Of a stretch of DNA of 64,000 nt, positions 41,838 to 50,537 are shown one piece after another. The stretch's first letter is position 1. Each line of letters opens with the position of its first letter. The stretch is from Bin87 sp965203195 (lineage in GTDB: Bacteria > Chloroflexota > Dehalococcoidia > Lucifugimonadales > UBA3495), in NCBI GenBank assembly GCA_965203195.1, contig OZ241860.1:2728001-2792000 (forward strand), read 5' to 3'. The position numbers and the translations under genes were made by a program. A model generated the notes under the pieces. That model did no database searches. It saw nothing but the letters and a program-made list of their open reading frames with translations, and was not told the DNA's origin.

Positions 41838-42764
41838 ATGAAAGCCACTACCCAACTGCGCCGGATGCTGGCGTCGGACGAAATGGTGGTTGCGCCCTTT
41901 GCGCTCAACGCCCTGCACGCCCGCATTGCCCAGGATGTGGGCCACCGCGCCGTGTATATGACCGGCGCCGGCACGGCCGCCGAGCGCGGCTTCCCTGATG
42001 TGGGCCTGCTGACGATGACCGAAATGGTGGCCAACGCCAGGTATATCGCCGACGCCGTCAGCATTCCGGTCATCTGCGACGCCGATACGGGCTACGGCAA
42101 CCCGCTCAATGTGCGGCGCACGGTGCGGGAATACGAAGCCGCCGGGGTGGCCGCCATTCACCTGGAGGACCAGGTCTTTCCGAAAAAGTGCGGCTTTTTC
42201 GCGGGCAAGCAGGTGGTTCCCGTGGCGGAACACGTCCAGAAAATTCACGCCGCCCTGGACGCGCGCACCGACCCGGACTTCGTCATCATCGCCCGCTGCG
42301 ACGCCTACGCCGTGAACGGGTGGCCGGACACGGTGGCGCGCTGCCGGGCCTACATTGACGCCGGCGCCGACCTGGTGTTCGTGGACGGCATCAAGTCGCA
42401 GGACGACATTCGGCGCTACGCCACCGACCTGGCCGATGTGCCGCGGATGTATAACGGCGACCTGGCGACCACCGGGACGATGAACGACCTGGGCTACAAG
42501 ATTATGATTTGCGGCAGCACCATCTGGCTGATTTACAAGCAGGTGCGCGCCGCCTATGAGGAACTCATCAGCGATGGCCGGGTCGACCCGGAACGCTACG
42601 GCACCCGCTGGGATGTGGCGGCCACGCTGGGGCTGGACGCCATCTACGAGCTGGAAAAGAAGTACGGCGTGCAGGATGTTGACGCCAGCGTGGCGTCGCT
42701 GGCGGCGGCGCAAGCGGCGCAGATGGCCGCCGACGCCGCCCGTCTGCCGGCGGCCGGGAATTAG
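41838..42764 (+). CDS. Isocitrate lyase/PEP mutase-family lyase
   Basis: A 308-residue TIM-barrel enzyme. YMTGAGTAAERGFPDVGLLT, ICDADTGYGNPLNVRRTV (metal Asp residues, about 80-97), HLEDQVFPKKCGFFAGK with the lyase-type KKCG catalytic loop (about 117-120), and IIARCDAY are present. The KKCG loop points to a C-C lyase such as 2-methylisocitrate lyase, dimethylmalate lyase or oxaloacetate hydrolase rather than a PEP mutase. Full length for the short form of the family. Followed by a strong bidirectional terminator. Confidence 0.85.
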   Translation: MKATTQLRRMLASDEMVVAPFALNALHARIAQDVGHRAVYMTGAGTAAERGFPDVGLLTMTEMVANARYIADAVSIPVICDADTGYGNPLNVRRTVREYEAAGVAAIHLEDQVFPKKCGFFAGKQVVPVAEHVQKIHAALDARTDPDFVIIARCDAYAVNGWPDTVARCRAYIDAGADLVFVDGIKSQDDIRRYATDLADVPRMYNGDLATTGTMNDLGYKIMICGSTIWLIYKQVRAAYEELISDGRVDPERYGTRWDVAATLGLDAIYELEKKYGVQDVDASVASLAAAQAAQMAADAARLPAAGN

Positions 42765-42790
42765 CCCGGCCCGGCAACTCGGCCCGGATT

Positions 42791-42821
42791 GAAACCGGCC
42801 GGCGTTGGGCCGGCCGGTTTC
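42791..42821. terminator. Bidirectional terminator between lyase gene and priA
   Basis: GAAACCGGCCGGC (42,791-42,803) pairs perfectly with GCCGGCCGGTTTC (42,809-42,821), a 13-bp stem with a 5-base loop. It ends 2 bases before the priA stop and 27 bases after the lyase stop and can serve both convergent genes. Confidence 0.75.
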
Positions 42822-42822
42822 G

Positions 42823-45411
42823 TTATTCCAGCTGCGCCGGGTCAATTTCGATGCGGCAGTTGCGGGGAATGGGCTTCCCCTCCAGGAACTGCCACAGGCG
42901 CTGCCCGCGCAACAGCAGCCGCCAGCGGTAACGCCCCCGGATGCGCTCAATGTGGCAGGGGCTGGGGCCGATGATGGCGATGTCCACCCGCCCCTGCTTG
43001 AGGGCATCGGAACGCCAGAGTTCGGCCAGGTCGTTGAGGGTCTGCTGCACGGCGCGGACACTGGCGTCGGAGCAGATGATCTGGGCCAAGCGGGAGAAAG
43101 GCGGGTTCCCCTGGTTCCGGCGGGCCATGATTTCGGTATCGTAGAAACCGGCGTAATCCTGGGCGGCGGCGGCGGCGATGGCGTAGTGGTCGGGCTGGTA
43201 AGTCTGGATGATGGCAGCTCCGGGCTGGCGTCCCCGGCCGGCGCGTCCGCAGACCTGGCAGAGCAGGGCGAAAGCCCGCTCGCCCGCGCGAAAGTCGGGC
43301 AGGTTCAGGCCCAGGTCGGCCAGCAGCACCGCGGAGAGGGTTACATTGGGCAAGTCCAGCCCGCGCGCCACCATCTGCGTGCCCACCAGGATTTGAGCCT
43401 GCCCCTGGGCCAGCCGGCGCATGGCCTGTTCCAGTTCCCCGGGGTGGCGCACGGCGTCGGAATCCCAGCGTTCCACGGCTACGCCGGGGTAGCGCGCTTC
43501 CAGTTCCAGGGCGATGCGTTCCGTGCCGGCGCCCATTTCCCGGATGCGCCCGCCGCGGCACTGGGGACAGGCGCGGGGCCGCCGCCGCCGCCGGTTGCAG
43601 TAATGGCAAATCAGGCGTCCGGTGTCGGCGTGCCAGGCGTAGGCCACGGAGCAGCGGCTGCATACCACCACGCAGCCGCATTCCCGGCACTGCATGAAGG
43701 CGGCGCTGCCCCGCCGGTTGAGAAACAGGATGGCCTGCCGCCCGGCGGCCACGGTTTCGTCCAGGGCGGACGACAGGCGGCGGCTGAACGGGCTGCGGTT
43801 GCCCTCCCGCAATTCCCGGCGCATATCAACGATTTCGGCGGTGGCCAGAGGACGGGGCGCGCCGCCCGGCCCAGGAATGCGGTCGGGCAGCTCCAGAAGG
43901 CGATGGCGTCCGCGCCGGGCTTCGTAGTAAGTGCCCACATCGGGCGTGGCGGAACCCATAATGACGACGGCGCCGCAGCGCCGGGCCAGGGCCAGGGCGG
44001 CGTCGCGGGCGTGGTAACGGGGCGGCGTATCGGACTGCTTGTAGGCCGGCTCGTGTTCCTCGTCAACGATGATGACGCCGGGGTTGGCCACGGGGGCAAA
44101 GAGGGCGCTGCGGGGGCCAACGACCACATCCGCCAGCCCGTCGCGGATGCGCCACCACTGGTCAAACCGCTGGCGGTCGGTAAGACGGTGGTGCAGCACG
44201 GCGGCGCGGCCGGGGAAACGGCTTTCCAAGATGCCCACCGTCTGCGGGGTCAGCGCAATTTCCGGCGCCAGGTAGATGGCGGGCCGGCCCTGCGCCACGC
44301 TGTGGGCGATGGCGCGCAGGTACACTTCGGTTTTGCCGCTGCCGGTTACGCCATGCAGCAGGAAGCTGCGCGGCAGGGCATCCGGGTCGTCCATAGTGGC
44401 GATGATGCGGGACACCGCATCGGCCTGGGCCGGCGTGAGGTCGGCCGGCGCGGGGTTGACGGGGGCCACGCCGGCGGGAATCTCCGGCTCAATCCGCTGC
44501 CATTCCTCGGCGATCAGGCCGCGCCGCAGCAGGGCGTCGGCAGTGGCGGCGCCAAATCGTTTGCCCATTTCCGACGCGCGGTAAGAGGCCGGGGATTCCT
44601 GGACGACGGCCAGCAGGCCGGCCTGGCGTTCACTACGCAAAGGAACGGGGGGCGGGGCAACGGGCGGCCCGGCGTCAGCCCCGGTTTCCGGCGGAATATG
44701 GCCCGGAATCAGCAGACGATGGTAGCGATGGGAACGGGGGCGGGGCAGGCTGACCTCTTTGCTGATCAGGCCCCGTTCCACCAGACGGCGCAGTTCCCGG
44801 CCGGCGGCGGCGGCGCGCATCGGGTTGGGCTCCATCCGATGCAAAAATTGGGGTTCCTCGGCGGCTTTGCCCGTGTCGGCCAATTCCTGCCAGGCGCTGC
44901 GGGTGGCTTCCCGGAACGAGGCCAGGGCGGCCTGGTCGTCGGCGCCGGATACGGCCGTCAGCCGGGAACGCTGGCGGGCGCGGAAACCCGTGGGCAGCAG
45001 GGGCGCCGCCGCCTCAAAGGGGGAGCACAGGTAGGTTTGTCCCAGCCAGTGGGCCAGCTCTATGCCTTGCGCGCTGACCAGCGGCGACGGCTCTACGGGA
45101 TGCAGAATGTCGCGCGTTTCCGCCTCGGATACGGCGGAGGCGTCGGCCAGGCTGACCACCAGCCCCTGCACGAAGCTGCGCCCGAACTGCACCCACACCA
45201 GCTGGCCCGGCTCCACCGGCCGATGCCGGGGAATGCGGTAGGAGAAGGTGCGTCCTGGCTGGATCCAGTCGGCGTCAATGGCGACATCGGCGTAGTTCAC
45301 TGGTCTGCGGCTGGCGCCCGGCCGGGCGGGCGCGGCCCCGTCCGCGCCGGGGACGGAGGCAGGGGGCGGCGTTGCGGTGCGTGGCCGGCGGCATAACGCC
45401 GGACGCCGCAT
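42823..45411 (-). CDS. priA: Primosomal replication protein N' (PriA helicase)
   Basis: An 862-residue PriA. The N-terminal 3'-DNA-binding domain starts near YADVAIDADWIQPGRTFSYR; helicase motifs are LLHGVTGSGKTEVYLRAI (Walker A), VIIVDEEHEPAYKQSD (DEEH), and VVVIMGSATPDVGTYY; zinc-binding cysteines lie in CRECGCVVVCSRCS...CHYCN...CPQCRGG; ILVGTQMVARGLDLPNVTLS and CQVCGRAGRG complete motifs V and VI. It restarts stalled replication forks. The ATG at 45411 has GGAG 5 bases upstream; a TTG at 45456 would add 15 residues. About 40 residues of Pro/Arg-rich leader precede the conserved domain. Follows rplS on the same strand. Confidence 0.95.
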   Translation of the reverse strand: MRRPALCRRPRTATPPPASVPGADGAAPARPGASRRPVNYADVAIDADWIQPGRTFSYRIPRHRPVEPGQLVWVQFGRSFVQGLVVSLADASAVSEAETRDILHPVEPSPLVSAQGIELAHWLGQTYLCSPFEAAAPLLPTGFRARQRSRLTAVSGADDQAALASFREATRSAWQELADTGKAAEEPQFLHRMEPNPMRAAAAGRELRRLVERGLISKEVSLPRPRSHRYHRLLIPGHIPPETGADAGPPVAPPPVPLRSERQAGLLAVVQESPASYRASEMGKRFGAATADALLRRGLIAEEWQRIEPEIPAGVAPVNPAPADLTPAQADAVSRIIATMDDPDALPRSFLLHGVTGSGKTEVYLRAIAHSVAQGRPAIYLAPEIALTPQTVGILESRFPGRAAVLHHRLTDRQRFDQWWRIRDGLADVVVGPRSALFAPVANPGVIIVDEEHEPAYKQSDTPPRYHARDAALALARRCGAVVIMGSATPDVGTYYEARRGRHRLLELPDRIPGPGGAPRPLATAEIVDMRRELREGNRSPFSRRLSSALDETVAAGRQAILFLNRRGSAAFMQCRECGCVVVCSRCSVAYAWHADTGRLICHYCNRRRRRPRACPQCRGGRIREMGAGTERIALELEARYPGVAVERWDSDAVRHPGELEQAMRRLAQGQAQILVGTQMVARGLDLPNVTLSAVLLADLGLNLPDFRAGERAFALLCQVCGRAGRGRQPGAAIIQTYQPDHYAIAAAAAQDYAGFYDTEIMARRNQGNPPFSRLAQIICSDASVRAVQQTLNDLAELWRSDALKQGRVDIAIIGPSPCHIERIRGRYRWRLLLRGQRLWQFLEGKPIPRNCRIEIDPAQLE

Positions 45412-45481
45412 TGCTCCGTACCGCCGGCCGGGGCCGGAGACGCCGGCGCCGGGCAATTGCGACTGGCGTGCCGCGCCCCGG

Positions 45482-45841
45482 TCAGCGGTTGGGGCGGTAG
45501 GCGGTGCGTTCCTTGATGCGGGCGGCGCGTCCCTGCCGGCCGCGCAGGTAATAGAGCCGGGCGCGCCGCACCTTGCCGTAGCGGGTAACTTCCAGGGATT
45601 CGATCAGAGGCGAATGGAGGGGGAACACGCGCTCAATGCCGATGCCGGCGGTGATGCGGCGCACGGTGAAGTTGGCGGCCGGCCCCTTGCCGTGGGTGCG
45701 GCGAATGCAGACGCCCTGAAAAGCCTGCACCCGCTCCCGGGCGCCCTCGCGGATGCGGAAATTGACCCGCACGGTGTCGCCAGGGCCGAATTCAGGGATG
45801 TTTTCGTTGACTACGGGAGTCACCAGTTCGGATGCTTTCAT
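45482..45841 (-). CDS. rplS: 50S ribosomal protein L19
   Basis: 119 residues, full length. IPEFGPGDTVRVNFRIREG, RVQAFQGVCIRR, TVRRITAGIGIERVFPLHSP and YGKVRRARLYYLRGRQGRAARIKE are the L19 signature. It lies at the 30S-50S interface of the ribosome. GAAGG precedes the ATG at 45841. In most bacteria rplS follows rpsP-rimM-trmD; here it stands with priA instead. Confidence 0.97.
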   Translation of the reverse strand: MKASELVTPVVNENIPEFGPGDTVRVNFRIREGARERVQAFQGVCIRRTHGKGPAANFTVRRITAGIGIERVFPLHSPLIESLEVTRYGKVRRARLYYLRGRQGRAARIKERTAYRPNR

Positions 45842-46198
45842 AACCTTCAGTGCCGCAAATGGGGGTAGTGGAACGGATTGGAGAGCAGCGGGGCGGGGCG
45901 GAACGCCGGGCCGAGCCGGGTCGGCGATTGCCACCCGGCCGGCGGGCCAACGCCGCCGCTGGCGCCATACTATACCACATAACGCCCGCCGGCCGGCGCT
46001 TGCGGCGGGCTTTTACGCCGCTTCGGATCCAGGCAATTCAGGGCAATCGCCAGGTACGCATTTGGGAATAGCGGATGAGAATAGCGGCGCGGCGCGGATT
46101 CAGTGGTATATTGGCATCGCTCCAACTCCGGCGCGGCCGGCTGCGGAGCAAGCCCGCGCCGCCTGACGCAATCATCACAATCCCACCGGAACTTTATT

Positions 46199-47554
46199 AT
46201 GACCAACCGAACCGGCATTGCCGGCGTCCGCGCCCGCGAGGTACTGGACTCGCGTGGCAACCCCACCGTTGAGGTGGACGTCCGCCTGCGCTGCGGCGCC
46301 TTCGGACGCGCCATCGTTCCGTCGGGGGCGTCCACCGGGCGGCACGAGGCCGTGGAACTGCGCGACGGCGACCCGATGCGCTACGAGGGCAAAGGCACGC
46401 TGCGCGCCGTGGCCGGCGTCAACGACATCATCGGGCCGGCGCTGCGCGGCCGCGCCGACGCCGCTGACCAGTCCGATCTGGACGACCGCCTCTGCCGGCT
46501 GGACGGCGCCGCCGGCAAGTCCAGCCTGGGCGCCAACGCCATCCTGGGCGTGTCGCTGGCGGCCGCCCACGCCGCTGCCGCCGCCCGGGATGTTCCCCTG
46601 TATCGCCATATCGCCGGCCTCGTCGGCAACGAGGACGGCAGCGGCAGCGGGGACGGCGCGGCCGGCCGGTCTCTGCCGATGCCGATGGTCAACATCATCA
46701 GCGGCGGCCGGCACGCCGCCGGCGGGCTGGATATGCAGGATTTTCTGGCGATTCCCGTGGGGGCGGCGACTTACCGGGACGCCCTGCGGATGGCAGTCGC
46801 CGTTTATCGCGCCGTGGGCCGCATCCTGTCGCAAACCGGGCCTTACGCTTACGGCGTGGCCGACGAGGGCGGCTACGGTCCGCCGATGCCCTGCCACGAG
46901 GACGCCCTGGGGCTGCTTTACGACGCCGCCCGGCTGGCCGGCTATCGCTGCGCCGCGGATGGCGACATCGCCATCGGCATAGATGTCGCCGCCACCGAGT
47001 TTATGACCGAGGACGGGCGGTACGCCCTGGCCGCCGAGGGGCGGTCATTCATGGCTACAGAGCTGGCCGACCTGCTGGCCCACTGGCGTGTTGCTTACCC
47101 CATCATTTCCATAGAGGACGGGCTGGGCGAGGACGATTGGGACGGCTGGCAGTATCTGACCGACCGGCTGGGCGCGTCCACCCAGCTGATTGGCGATGAC
47201 CTGTTCACTACCAACCCGCAGCGGCTGGCGCGGGGCGCGGACGCGGGCATCGCCAACGCCGTGCTGGTGAAGCCCAACCAGATTGGCACCCTTACGGAAA
47301 CGCTGGCCACCATCCGGCTGGCGCGGGAACGCGGCTACCGCCCGGTGATTTCCGCCCGTTCCGGCGAAACGGAGGATACCACCATCGCCGACTTGGCCGT
47401 AGGCGCGGGCGCGGGTCAAATCAAAATCGGCTCCGTAACCCGCTCGGAACGCCTCGCCAAATACAACCGGCTGCTGCGGATTGAGGAGGAGCTGGGAGAT
47501 GCGGGGCGGTTCGCGGGCCGGGATGCATTCGCCGGGCTGGATCTGGTCAAGTGA
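46199..47554 (+). CDS. Enolase paralogue with substituted active-site residues
   Basis: A 451-residue enolase-fold protein: REVLDSRGNPTVEVDV, PSGASTG loop, SSLGANAILGVSLA, DEGGYGPPMP (Glu223), SIEDGLGEDDWDGW (Glu306), DDLFTTNP, VLVKPNQIGTLTET (Lys358) and GQIKIGSVTRSERLAKYNRL (Lys409). Two catalytic positions differ from enolase: MQDF has Asp181 where QEF has Glu (Glu168 in the other enolase here), and SARSGETED has Ala386 where SHRSGETED has His. It also has a GNEDGSGSGDG insertion near residue 143. It may be a slow enolase, a related lyase or a moonlighting protein. Overlaps rsmG by four bases (GTGA). Confidence 0.8.
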   Translation: MTNRTGIAGVRAREVLDSRGNPTVEVDVRLRCGAFGRAIVPSGASTGRHEAVELRDGDPMRYEGKGTLRAVAGVNDIIGPALRGRADAADQSDLDDRLCRLDGAAGKSSLGANAILGVSLAAAHAAAAARDVPLYRHIAGLVGNEDGSGSGDGAAGRSLPMPMVNIISGGRHAAGGLDMQDFLAIPVGAATYRDALRMAVAVYRAVGRILSQTGPYAYGVADEGGYGPPMPCHEDALGLLYDAARLAGYRCAADGDIAIGIDVAATEFMTEDGRYALAAEGRSFMATELADLLAHWRVAYPIISIEDGLGEDDWDGWQYLTDRLGASTQLIGDDLFTTNPQRLARGADAGIANAVLVKPNQIGTLTETLATIRLARERGYRPVISARSGETEDTTIADLAVGAGAGQIKIGSVTRSERLAKYNRLLRIEEELGDAGRFAGRDAFAGLDLVK

Positions 47555-48279
47555 GCCGGGGCGGGGACATTCTGGCGGAGTACGCTCCCCGGCTGGGGAT
47601 TCACCTGTCGGGCGAGCAGCGCGCGCAGTTTGCCGAATACACCCGGCTGCTCATTGCCGGCAACCGCCGCGCCAATCTTACCGCCGTCACTGACCCGGCG
47701 GAGGTGCCGGCGCGTCATTACCTGGATTCGCTCACCGCCACGCTGGCGCTGCCGGAGTGGCCCGACGGCCGGCGCGTGGTGGACATCGGCGCCGGCGCCG
47801 GCTTCCCCGGAACGCCGCTCAAAATCGCCTTTCCGGGTATCAGGCTCACGCTGGTCGATTCGGTAGGCAAGAAAACGGCGTTTCTGCAACACCTAGTCGG
47901 CGAACTGGGGTTGTCCGGGGTGGAGGTGGTAACCGCGCGGGCCGAGGAACTGGGACGCGCCGAGGGATACCGGGGGCAGTTTGATGTGGCGCTGGCGCGG
48001 GGCGTGGCGGCAATGCCAGCGCTGGTGGAATACGGGCTGCCGCTGTGCAAGGGCAACGGACATCTGCTGGCGTGGAAGGGCGAAGACGGGCCGGCCGAAG
48101 CCCGGGCGGCGGCCAATGCGCTGAAAGAATTGCGGGGTAGCATTGTCGGCTTGCATACGGCGGCGGCGGTATCGCCTCCGTTGCCGGCCGGCCGCTGGCT
48201 CGTGTGCGTTCAAAAGACCGGACGCACGCCGGGACGGTATCCCCGGCGGGTGGGAACGCCGGCGAAGCAGCCGCTATAG
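47551..48279 (+). CDS. rsmG: 16S rRNA (guanine527-N7)-methyltransferase RsmG
   Basis: A 242-residue SAM-dependent methyltransferase. YTRLLIAGNRRANLTAV with the following HYLDSL, then the SAM site VVDIGAGAGFPGTPLKIAFP (about residues 75-94), LTLVDSVGKKTAFLQHL and FDVALARGVAAMPALVEYGL are the RsmG (GidB) blocks. It methylates G527 of 16S rRNA. The GTG start overlaps the enolase-like stop by four bases, suggesting co-translation. The last 20 residues are Arg/Gly/Pro-rich and vary in the family. Confidence 0.93.
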   Translation: MSRGGDILAEYAPRLGIHLSGEQRAQFAEYTRLLIAGNRRANLTAVTDPAEVPARHYLDSLTATLALPEWPDGRRVVDIGAGAGFPGTPLKIAFPGIRLTLVDSVGKKTAFLQHLVGELGLSGVEVVTARAEELGRAEGYRGQFDVALARGVAAMPALVEYGLPLCKGNGHLLAWKGEDGPAEARAAANALKELRGSIVGLHTAAAVSPPLPAGRWLVCVQKTGRTPGRYPRRVGTPAKQPL

Positions 48280-48298
48280 CGCCGGCCGCGTGCGCACG

Positions 48299-48315
48299 CG
48301 GGAAAATCCCGTTTT
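48299..48315 (+). terminator. Short hairpin and T run after rsmG
   Basis: CGGGA, AAA loop, TCCCG, then TTTT, 19 bases after the rsmG stop. A GC palindrome (CCGCGTGCGCACGCGG, 48,286-48,301) overlaps its left arm. The stem is short, so termination strength is uncertain. Confidence 0.4.
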
Positions 48316-48341
48316 CAGGTCATACCGGGGATTTGATGGGT

Positions 48342-48347
48342 TATAAT
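48342..48347 (+). promoter_or_regulatory. -10-like element ahead of the HEPN array
   Basis: TATAAT at 48,342-48,347, 87 bases before the first HEPN-like gene and after the rsmG terminator. No good -35 box lies 16-18 bases upstream, so this is a weak or activator-dependent promoter candidate. Confidence 0.3.
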
Positions 48348-48433
48348 CCGTAGTAGCTGCTTTCTAATCAGCTATGCTAACCCGTTCTGTTCGCCGCGAC
48401 CCCGTACCCCTTGCCGGAGCCGGAACGCTTATG

Positions 48434-48916
48434 ATGACTTATGCCCGCAATGAAACCGCCGCCGCCGTGGCCAAGGGGCTGGCCGCGGCCAACGACCGGC
48501 CCCGTCCCGGTGACGCCCACAAATCGGCGGCTAACTATGCCGCCTTGAGCGACCAATTCCGCGCCGGCGCCTGGCAGCATCTGCGCGTGGACGCCGATTT
48601 GACGCAGGCGTCCAACAAGGCGTGGGGCATGGTTGCCGAAACGGTCAAGGCCATCTGTGCCGAACACGGGCGCGTCATCCATACCCATCGCTCTATACTG
48701 CTGGTAGTCGGCGAGCTGGCGGATGTGGCGCGGGCAGCGGGCGATGCCGAAACCGCCGCCTGGATTGACAACGCTTTCAGCCGGGCGCGGATGCTTCACG
48801 CCAATTTTTACGAGAACGAGGAAACGGCCTCACAGGTTGAATCGGGCATTATGCTGTCGGAGCAGTTGTCCGACCGGCTTTACGAACTGTTCTGGCCGGA
48901 ACGGACGCCGTGCTAA
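48434..48916 (+). CDS. HEPN/PaREP1-like protein, array unit 1
   Basis: 160 residues, all-helical. The block QASNKAWGMVAETVKAICAE, then GRVIHTHRSILLVVGEL and ARMLHANFYENEE, matches the PaREP1-type branch of the HEPN superfamily, with the R-x4-H motif at residues 80-85. Catalytic HEPN proteins are RNases in toxin-antitoxin and defence systems; others only bind. This first unit is the most diverged (RSILLVVGELADVARAAGD versus YSIWAVVRELADL in the others). An ATG three bases earlier is an alternative start. The four genes and the NYN gene downstream are co-oriented. Confidence 0.7.
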   Translation: MTYARNETAAAVAKGLAAANDRPRPGDAHKSAANYAALSDQFRAGAWQHLRVDADLTQASNKAWGMVAETVKAICAEHGRVIHTHRSILLVVGELADVARAAGDAETAAWIDNAFSRARMLHANFYENEETASQVESGIMLSEQLSDRLYELFWPERTPC

Positions 48917-48954
48917 TCAATCTGGCCAGGGATGCTGCAAGGGGACGTTACGCT

Positions 48955-49437
48955 ATGACCTACGATGCCAACGCGGTCTCGGCTGCCGTGGCCATGGGGC
49001 TGGCCGCCGCCAACGACCGACCCCGTCCCGGCGACGCCCACAAATCGGCGGCCAAATATGCCGCTATGAGCGCTGACTTCCGCGCCGGCGCCTGGCGCCA
49101 TCTGCGCGTGGACGCCGATTTGACGCAGGCTTCCAACAAGGCGTGGGGCATGGTTGCCGAAACAGTCAAGGCCATCTGTGCCGAACACGGACGCGTCATC
49201 CATACGCACTACTCCATCTGGGCCGTGGTGCGGGAACTGGCCGACCTGGCCGAAGCGGCCGGCGATGCGGAAACGGCAGCTTGGATTAGCAACTCCTTCC
49301 GCAATGCGCGCGCATTGCACGCCAATTTTTACGAAAACGAGGAATCTATCACGGAGGTAGCTCGTGGCGTAGCACTGTCGGAGCAGTTGTCCGACCGGCT
49401 TTACGAACTGTTCGGGCCGGAACGGACGCCGTGCTAA
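48955..49437 (+). CDS. HEPN/PaREP1-like protein, array unit 2
   Basis: 160 residues starting MTYDANAVSAAVAMGLAAAN; ATG at 48955 with AAGGGGA 11 bases upstream. The HEPN-type R-x4-H (GRVIHTH) at 80-85 and LHANFYENEESITEVARGVA near the end are intact. Differs from units 3 and 4 at only scattered positions (for example DLTQAS where unit 3 has DLPQAS). Confidence 0.7.
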   Translation: MTYDANAVSAAVAMGLAAANDRPRPGDAHKSAAKYAAMSADFRAGAWRHLRVDADLTQASNKAWGMVAETVKAICAEHGRVIHTHYSIWAVVRELADLAEAAGDAETAAWISNSFRNARALHANFYENEESITEVARGVALSEQLSDRLYELFGPERTPC

Positions 49438-49477
49438 TCAATCTGACCGGGAATGCTGCAAAAGGGGACTTTACGCT

Positions 49478-49960
49478 ATGACTTACGATGCCAACGCGGT
49501 TGCCGGCGCCGTGGCCCGGGGACTGGCCGCCGCCAACGACCGGCCCCGTCCCGGTGACGCCCAAAAATCGGCGGCCAACTATGCCGCTATGAGCGCTGAT
49601 TTCCGCGCCGGCGCCTGGCACCATCTGCGCGTGGACGCCGATTTGCCGCAAGCGTCCAACAAGGCGTGGGGCATGGTTGCCGAAACGGTCAAGGCCATCT
49701 GCGCCGAACACGGGCGCATCATTCATACACACTACTCCATCTGGGCGGTGGTGCGGGAACTGGCCGACCTGGCTGACGCGGCCGGCGATGCGGAAACGGC
49801 AGCTTGGATTAGCAACGCCTTCCGCAATGCGCGCGCCTTGCACGCCAACTTTTACGAAAACGAGGAATCTATCACGGAGGTAGCTCGTGGCGTAGCACTG
49901 TCGGAGCAGTTGTCCGACCGGCTTTACGAACTGTTCTGGCCGGAACGGCCCTCGAGTTAA
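49478..49960 (+). CDS. HEPN/PaREP1-like protein, array unit 3
   Basis: 160 residues. Same domain layout; the motif reads GRIIHTH, a conservative change that keeps R80 and H85. HHLRVDADLPQASNKAWG and the C-terminal LYELFWPERPSS differ slightly from its neighbours. Ribosome binding site AAAAGGGGA precedes the ATG. Confidence 0.7.
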   Translation: MTYDANAVAGAVARGLAAANDRPRPGDAQKSAANYAAMSADFRAGAWHHLRVDADLPQASNKAWGMVAETVKAICAEHGRIIHTHYSIWAVVRELADLADAAGDAETAAWISNAFRNARALHANFYENEESITEVARGVALSEQLSDRLYELFWPERPSS

Positions 49961-49998
49961 TCAAACTGACCAGGGATGCTACAAGGAGACGTTACGCT

Positions 49999-50481
49999 AT
50001 GACCTACGATGCCAACGCGGTCTCGGCTGCCGTGGCCAGGGGACTGGCCGCCGCCAACGACCGACCCCGTCCCGGTGACGCCCACAAATCGGCGGCCAAA
50101 TATGCCGCTATGAGCGCTGATTTCCGCGCCGGCGCTTGGCGCCATCTGCGCGTGGACGCCGACTTGCCGCAGGCGTCCAACAAGGCGTGGGGCATGGTCG
50201 CCGAAACGGTCAAGGCCATCTGCGCTGAACACGGGCGCGTCATCCATACGCACTACTCCATCTGGGCCGTAGTGCGGGAACTGGCCAGCCTGGCTGACGC
50301 CGCCGGCGATGCGGAAACGGCGGCATACATCAGGATCGCATTCCGCAATGCGCGCGCCTTGCACGCCAATTTTTACGAGAACGAGGAATCCATTGAGGAG
50401 GTGGCAAATGGGATAGCGCTGTCGGAACAGCTGTCCGGGCGGCTCTACGAGCTGTTCCGCCCGGAACAGACGACGCATTGA
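49999..50481 (+). CDS. HEPN/PaREP1-like protein, array unit 4
   Basis: 160 residues with intact GRVIHTH motif. The part after residue 105 is more diverged (AAYIRIAFRNARALHANFY, then SIEEVANGIALSEQLSGRL), as if this end unit had evolved longer or recombined. Its TGA overlaps a TTG that could start the NYN gene early; the NYN gene's own strong ribosome binding site and ATG follow 57 bases later. Confidence 0.7.
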   Translation: MTYDANAVSAAVARGLAAANDRPRPGDAHKSAAKYAAMSADFRAGAWRHLRVDADLPQASNKAWGMVAETVKAICAEHGRVIHTHYSIWAVVRELASLADAAGDAETAAYIRIAFRNARALHANFYENEESIEEVANGIALSEQLSGRLYELFRPEQTTH

Positions 50482-50537
50482 CCGAATCCGGCCTGGCCGG
50501 GCGGCAATCCTCTTTATTCCAACCAGGAGGCATCAAA

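Larger units (their letters stand above)
48434..50481. repeat. Four-unit tandem direct repeat (HEPN gene array)
   Basis: Units begin at 48,434, 48,955, 49,478 and 49,999; spacing is 521-523 bp. Each unit holds one 483-bp gene and a 38-40-bp spacer that is itself repeated (AATCAATCTGGCCAGGGATG and variants, then a purine-rich ribosome binding site and TTACGCT). Units 2-4 are much more alike than unit 1, which also has an older-looking 5' end. This suggests repeated duplication, most recently among units 2-4. Confidence 0.9.

Noticed and set aside
42805..45396. 863-codon forward open frame opposite priA
   Set aside because: Antisense to a clear PriA gene; the long open frame is a GC-rich shadow with Gly/Ala/Arg-rich nonsense sequence.
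48434..50481. CRISPR-like or other short-repeat array
   Set aside because: The repeat unit is about 520 bp and protein-coding; no short repeats with unique spacers occur here or elsewhere in the window.
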